Shown: piece by piece, positions 61,416 through 64,000 of the stretch
Layout of the letters: each line of letters opens with the position of its first letter
How positions within the stretch are numbered: position 1 is the stretch's first letter
Assembly: GCF_025399195.1 (NCBI RefSeq)
Contig: NW_026252106.1
Location: 273,531 to 337,530 of the forward strand
DNA length: 64,000 nt
Source: Umbelopsis ramanniana AG
Lineage: Eukaryota > Mucoromycota > Umbelopsidomycetes > Umbelopsidales > Umbelopsidaceae
Direction of reading: 5' to 3'
Position numbers and translations under genes: made by a program
The notes under the pieces: generated by a model
What the model saw: the letters and a program-made list of their open reading frames with translations, nothing else
Databases searched by the model: none
Told to the model about the DNA's origin: nothing

Positions 61416-61926
61416 TTGTGCGAAAACAAGCCCTTCGTCTGCTTTTTGATAAAAAGTTGTAACCCTTGTAATTCACTGTAAATAGCTTCCTTATATCATG
61501 TTTCTCATTACTGCAAAGCACACCTATTCCGATCACTTCTCTGTAATCATACGACGCTTGTTAGGCGCTAACCAATCCATGCAAAAATAGCAAATCAAAA
61601 AATTCAATTCAAGCATCATTCTTCTTTTTTGCTGGCATAGCACCATTTCCTAGCTTTCTTTATTTTTGGCTTGGCTTAAACAAGATGATTTATTAAAATA
61701 AAAAAAGTAAAAAGTGATGACACTGATAGAAAATTTGAGCCAGTGGTGAGACTCACACAGTGCGAACGACCGATGCTGATGGAAAGACAGCCGCTAGCGC
61801 GGAGAATAAAATAAAACATGTGTCGAAGGAGCATTTTCATTGGTCGCAGTTAGGCCTGGCCGTCCCATATACCCTGTGTAAATCAGAAGTGCGTGGCATC
61901 CATCCATCTTATTCTACTTCCTCACC
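61416..61926. other. Intergenic, bZIP gene to TCTP
   Basis: Non-coding. Contains A/T-rich runs near 61680-61720 and the promoter of TCTP. No motif singled out with confidence. Confidence 0.4.
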
Positions 61927-62861
61927 ATGTTGTTGTACCGTGATATTCTTAGCAGTATGTGTTTCTCATCATGATGGATGGATACTTGACCATGATGTTT
62001 GCAACGCTAACTTTGACATTTCCATCATTTAGAGGACGAGTTGTTCTCTGATGCCTACGTAAGTTTTCCGCATGCATAAATTCGAATCATCATGGCATAA
62101 ACGCAAGCACAATGCGCGGATTACCTGATCTAACCTTACCCTCATACTACAGCCCCTTAAGCTCGTCGATGACTGCGCCTATGAGGTCGACTGTAAGGTA
62201 ATTTATCTTGCGTCAAACGCGCGGTTTATTTTTTTTGGGCAACTAGGTTGGACTTCGCGGATCATGGAAGCTAATCCAAACATCTGTGGGCTATTTTCAA
62301 CTAGATGATCACCGTCACCGAAGGTGATGTCGATATCGGTGCCAACCCCTCCGCTGAAGACGGTGAGGAGGCTTCCGAGTCTTCTTCCCAGACTGTCAAC
62401 AACGTCGTCTACTCCTTCCGTTTGACTGAGACTTCCTTCGACAAGAAGTCCTACATGACCTATATCAAGGGTTACATGAAGGCCATCAAGGGTAAGCTCC
62501 AGGAATCCAACCCTGACCGTGTCCCTGAATTCGAGAAGAAGGCTGCCACTCTTGTCAAGAAGATCATTGCCAACTTCAAGGTAAATATTCCCAACCAAAC
62601 ATTGAATATGGCCCCCATGTCACTCACCGTATTTTTTTTTTCTTCCAACCAACAGGACTACGAGTTCTACACTGGTGAGAGCATGGACCCCGATGGTATG
62701 GTTGCTCTTCTTAACTACCGTGAAGATGGTATCACTCCCTACTTCACCTTCTTCAAGGATGGTCTTGCTGAAGAGAAGCTTGTAAGTGTTGTTGTTTACT
62801 GGTTGATATTACGTAGGTGTGCTTGTTTCTGACTCGTTTTTTTTTTCCTGCCAAAAAGTAA
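61927..62861 (+). CDS. TMA19: Translationally controlled tumour protein (TCTP/Tma19)
   Basis: Abundant cytoplasmic protein associated with ribosomes and, in yeast, with mitochondria under stress. Six exons (61927-61954, 62033-62058, 62153-62197, 62305-62580, 62656-62781, 62859-62861) give 167 residues, the family size. The start MLLYRDILSKDELFSDAY, the acidic loop, the helical hairpin with TYIKGYMKAIKGKL, and the end DYEFYTGESMDPDGMVALLN then FFKDGLAEEKL are all diagnostic. The first three exons are tiny. The last exon contributes only the stop codon: splicing at 62782 joins AAGCTT to TAA, giving the usual EEKL end; without splicing the frame adds 17 unrelated residues. Codon use is strongly C/G-ending (ATC, GTC, AAG), as expected for a very highly expressed gene. 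Confidence 0.93.
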
Positions 62862-64000
62862 ATCACATCATATACAAATATTGGTGCATCCAAAAAATCC
62901 AATCCACATTTCTTTTTAACATACAGCGCTTTTTGTTGCTGAAATTTTGACCCAATAAAAAGCATATTAAGACGTTGGTCATTGTAATGAAAATATATTT
63001 TTTATTTATAAGTTGTGTATTTTTGTTTTTTTTTTTTTCGCACTGATAAGACGGGGGTGGCGCACCAGGACCAGAGAGTATGGCACTATCATAAGCAAAG
63101 GAGTGGCCGTACTACAACGTCCAATGGCCTAGGCCTTTCATGGCAATTGCTTTCATGCTTCAAAAACGCCAATTTCAAAAGTTCTGCAGTGTGTGGTTGG
63201 CAAATTACATCAACCGCTATGTAGCCCAACATCCTTTATTCGCCGACTGAAATGAAAAAATCCGCTGTGCGAATTTTTAACCGTCTCAATTGACGGTGTC
63301 ACGGCTGTACTTTGGTCCGAATAACGCGAAGTTTGACTGGTTGCATCAAAGCACGTCAAGGTCGTCGTTGGTCGGACTTGGTATGGCAATTGGGAGAGGA
63401 TTAGTAAATGGTCCTCTGCAACGTACACCATTTGTTTGTTTTCCGATTTCATCCATTTTTTTTCCTTGTTAGATGGCGCCATCGACCTAAGCAACCCTTC
63501 TGCAGTAAGCCTTTCATTACACACCCCTTCCCTCCTCTCCCCCAAAAACAATGTATTTATATTTTAATTCATTGCAAACTCCTACTTTCCAAGCTTGGAT
63601 GCATTTAGACCCGGGATAGGGTTATGCATACCAGGCTGGCCCATTATTTCCTTTGATGAATTGTGTGACAACTTGGTCCCCACCCTTCGTGCGGAGTGGA
63701 CAGATAGGAAGGAGGGATCAGCCAAATAGATGCCCTTACCCAACCGTAACAATCAGGCGTCCAGGTCACTCTGGAAATAAAGGAAAACCGAGGCATGGGC
63801 CCTACGGAATAGTTAGTTACCATAAATGGCCACGGTTGCATGTCGCCCAATTCGAGACAGAGCCAAAGGACCCATGCCCCATTTCATTGCTTGTCACAAG
63901 TTGTTCGGTGGACCGATAATTGTGTTCGGCAGTACCCGTAAAGTGGTTTCAACCTGCATTAGCGTTAAGGGAATGGGGGGTGGAGTTGCTTGTCTTTTTT
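62862..64000. other. 3' end of window, TCTP 3' flank and unassigned DNA
   Basis: No supported gene. T-runs near 63025 and 63450. From about 63600 base composition becomes noticeably richer in G and C and the open frames become longer, but no motif, repeat terminus or exon partner is recognisable. A gene or element might continue beyond the window. Confidence 0.4.

Overview
The window reads as nuclear DNA of a filamentous fungus. Genes are split by many short GT-AG introns (about 40-90 bases, donors mostly GTAAGT or GTATGT), intergenic DNA is AT-rich with homopolymer tracts, and the gene products are eukaryotic core proteins plus fungal families (HAL4/SAT4-type kinase, IKS1 kinase, NMA111, a BNI4/AFR1-type domain). 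The high intron density and the character of the proteins suggest an early-diverging lineage, most likely Mucoromycota/Mucorales. That placement is inference; no rRNA or tRNA gene was seen that would settle it.

Layout. 119-7602: SEN1-type RNA/DNA helicase (+). 8341-15416: three head-to-tail paralogous genes for predicted seven-helix membrane proteins of a family I cannot name (+). 15711-19239: IKS1-like kinase (+), convergent with a HAL4/HAL5-like kinase at 20053-21475 (-). 22739-24239: divergent RPA3-like ssDNA-binding subunit (-) and TSR2 ribosome-biogenesis factor (+). 24792-25341: small unknown helical protein (-). 26120-26839: doubtful small spliced gene (+). 27174-35112: three minus-strand genes: NMA111 HtrA-type protease, a type II membrane glycosyltransferase-like protein, and POL32/CDC27 DNA polymerase delta subunit. 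37006-39392: zinc-knuckle + PHD-finger protein (+). 40178-41385: BNI4/AFR1-like PP1-targeting protein (-). 42816-43849: PEX11-family protein (+), convergent with RPB1 (44248-50177, -), which is divergent from a cullin-4 (50613-53970, +). Then ELP1 (54120-59685, +), an ATF/CREB-type bZIP factor (60306-61415, +) and TCTP (61927-62861, +). The last 1.1 kb holds no gene I can support.

Most of the window is ordinary conserved core: transcription and RNA surveillance (SEN1, RPB1, ELP1), replication and repair (RPA3, POL32, CUL4), translation and ribosome biogenesis (TSR2, TCTP). There is no sign of an operon, mobile element or CRISPR array. Clustering of functions looks incidental, apart from two compact divergent promoters and the tandem triplet. 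The triplet is the most distinctive feature. Its genes share exon lengths to the base, an N-terminal Cys pattern (C-x6/7-CHCD-x8-C) and seven hydrophobic segments, but their cytoplasmic tails diverge. This fits a lineage-expanded family of receptor- or channel-like membrane proteins.

Gene models were spliced by hand and checked for reading frame across junctions. For all multi-exon genes except ELP1 the exon lengths sum to a multiple of three; ELP1 exon edges are approximate.
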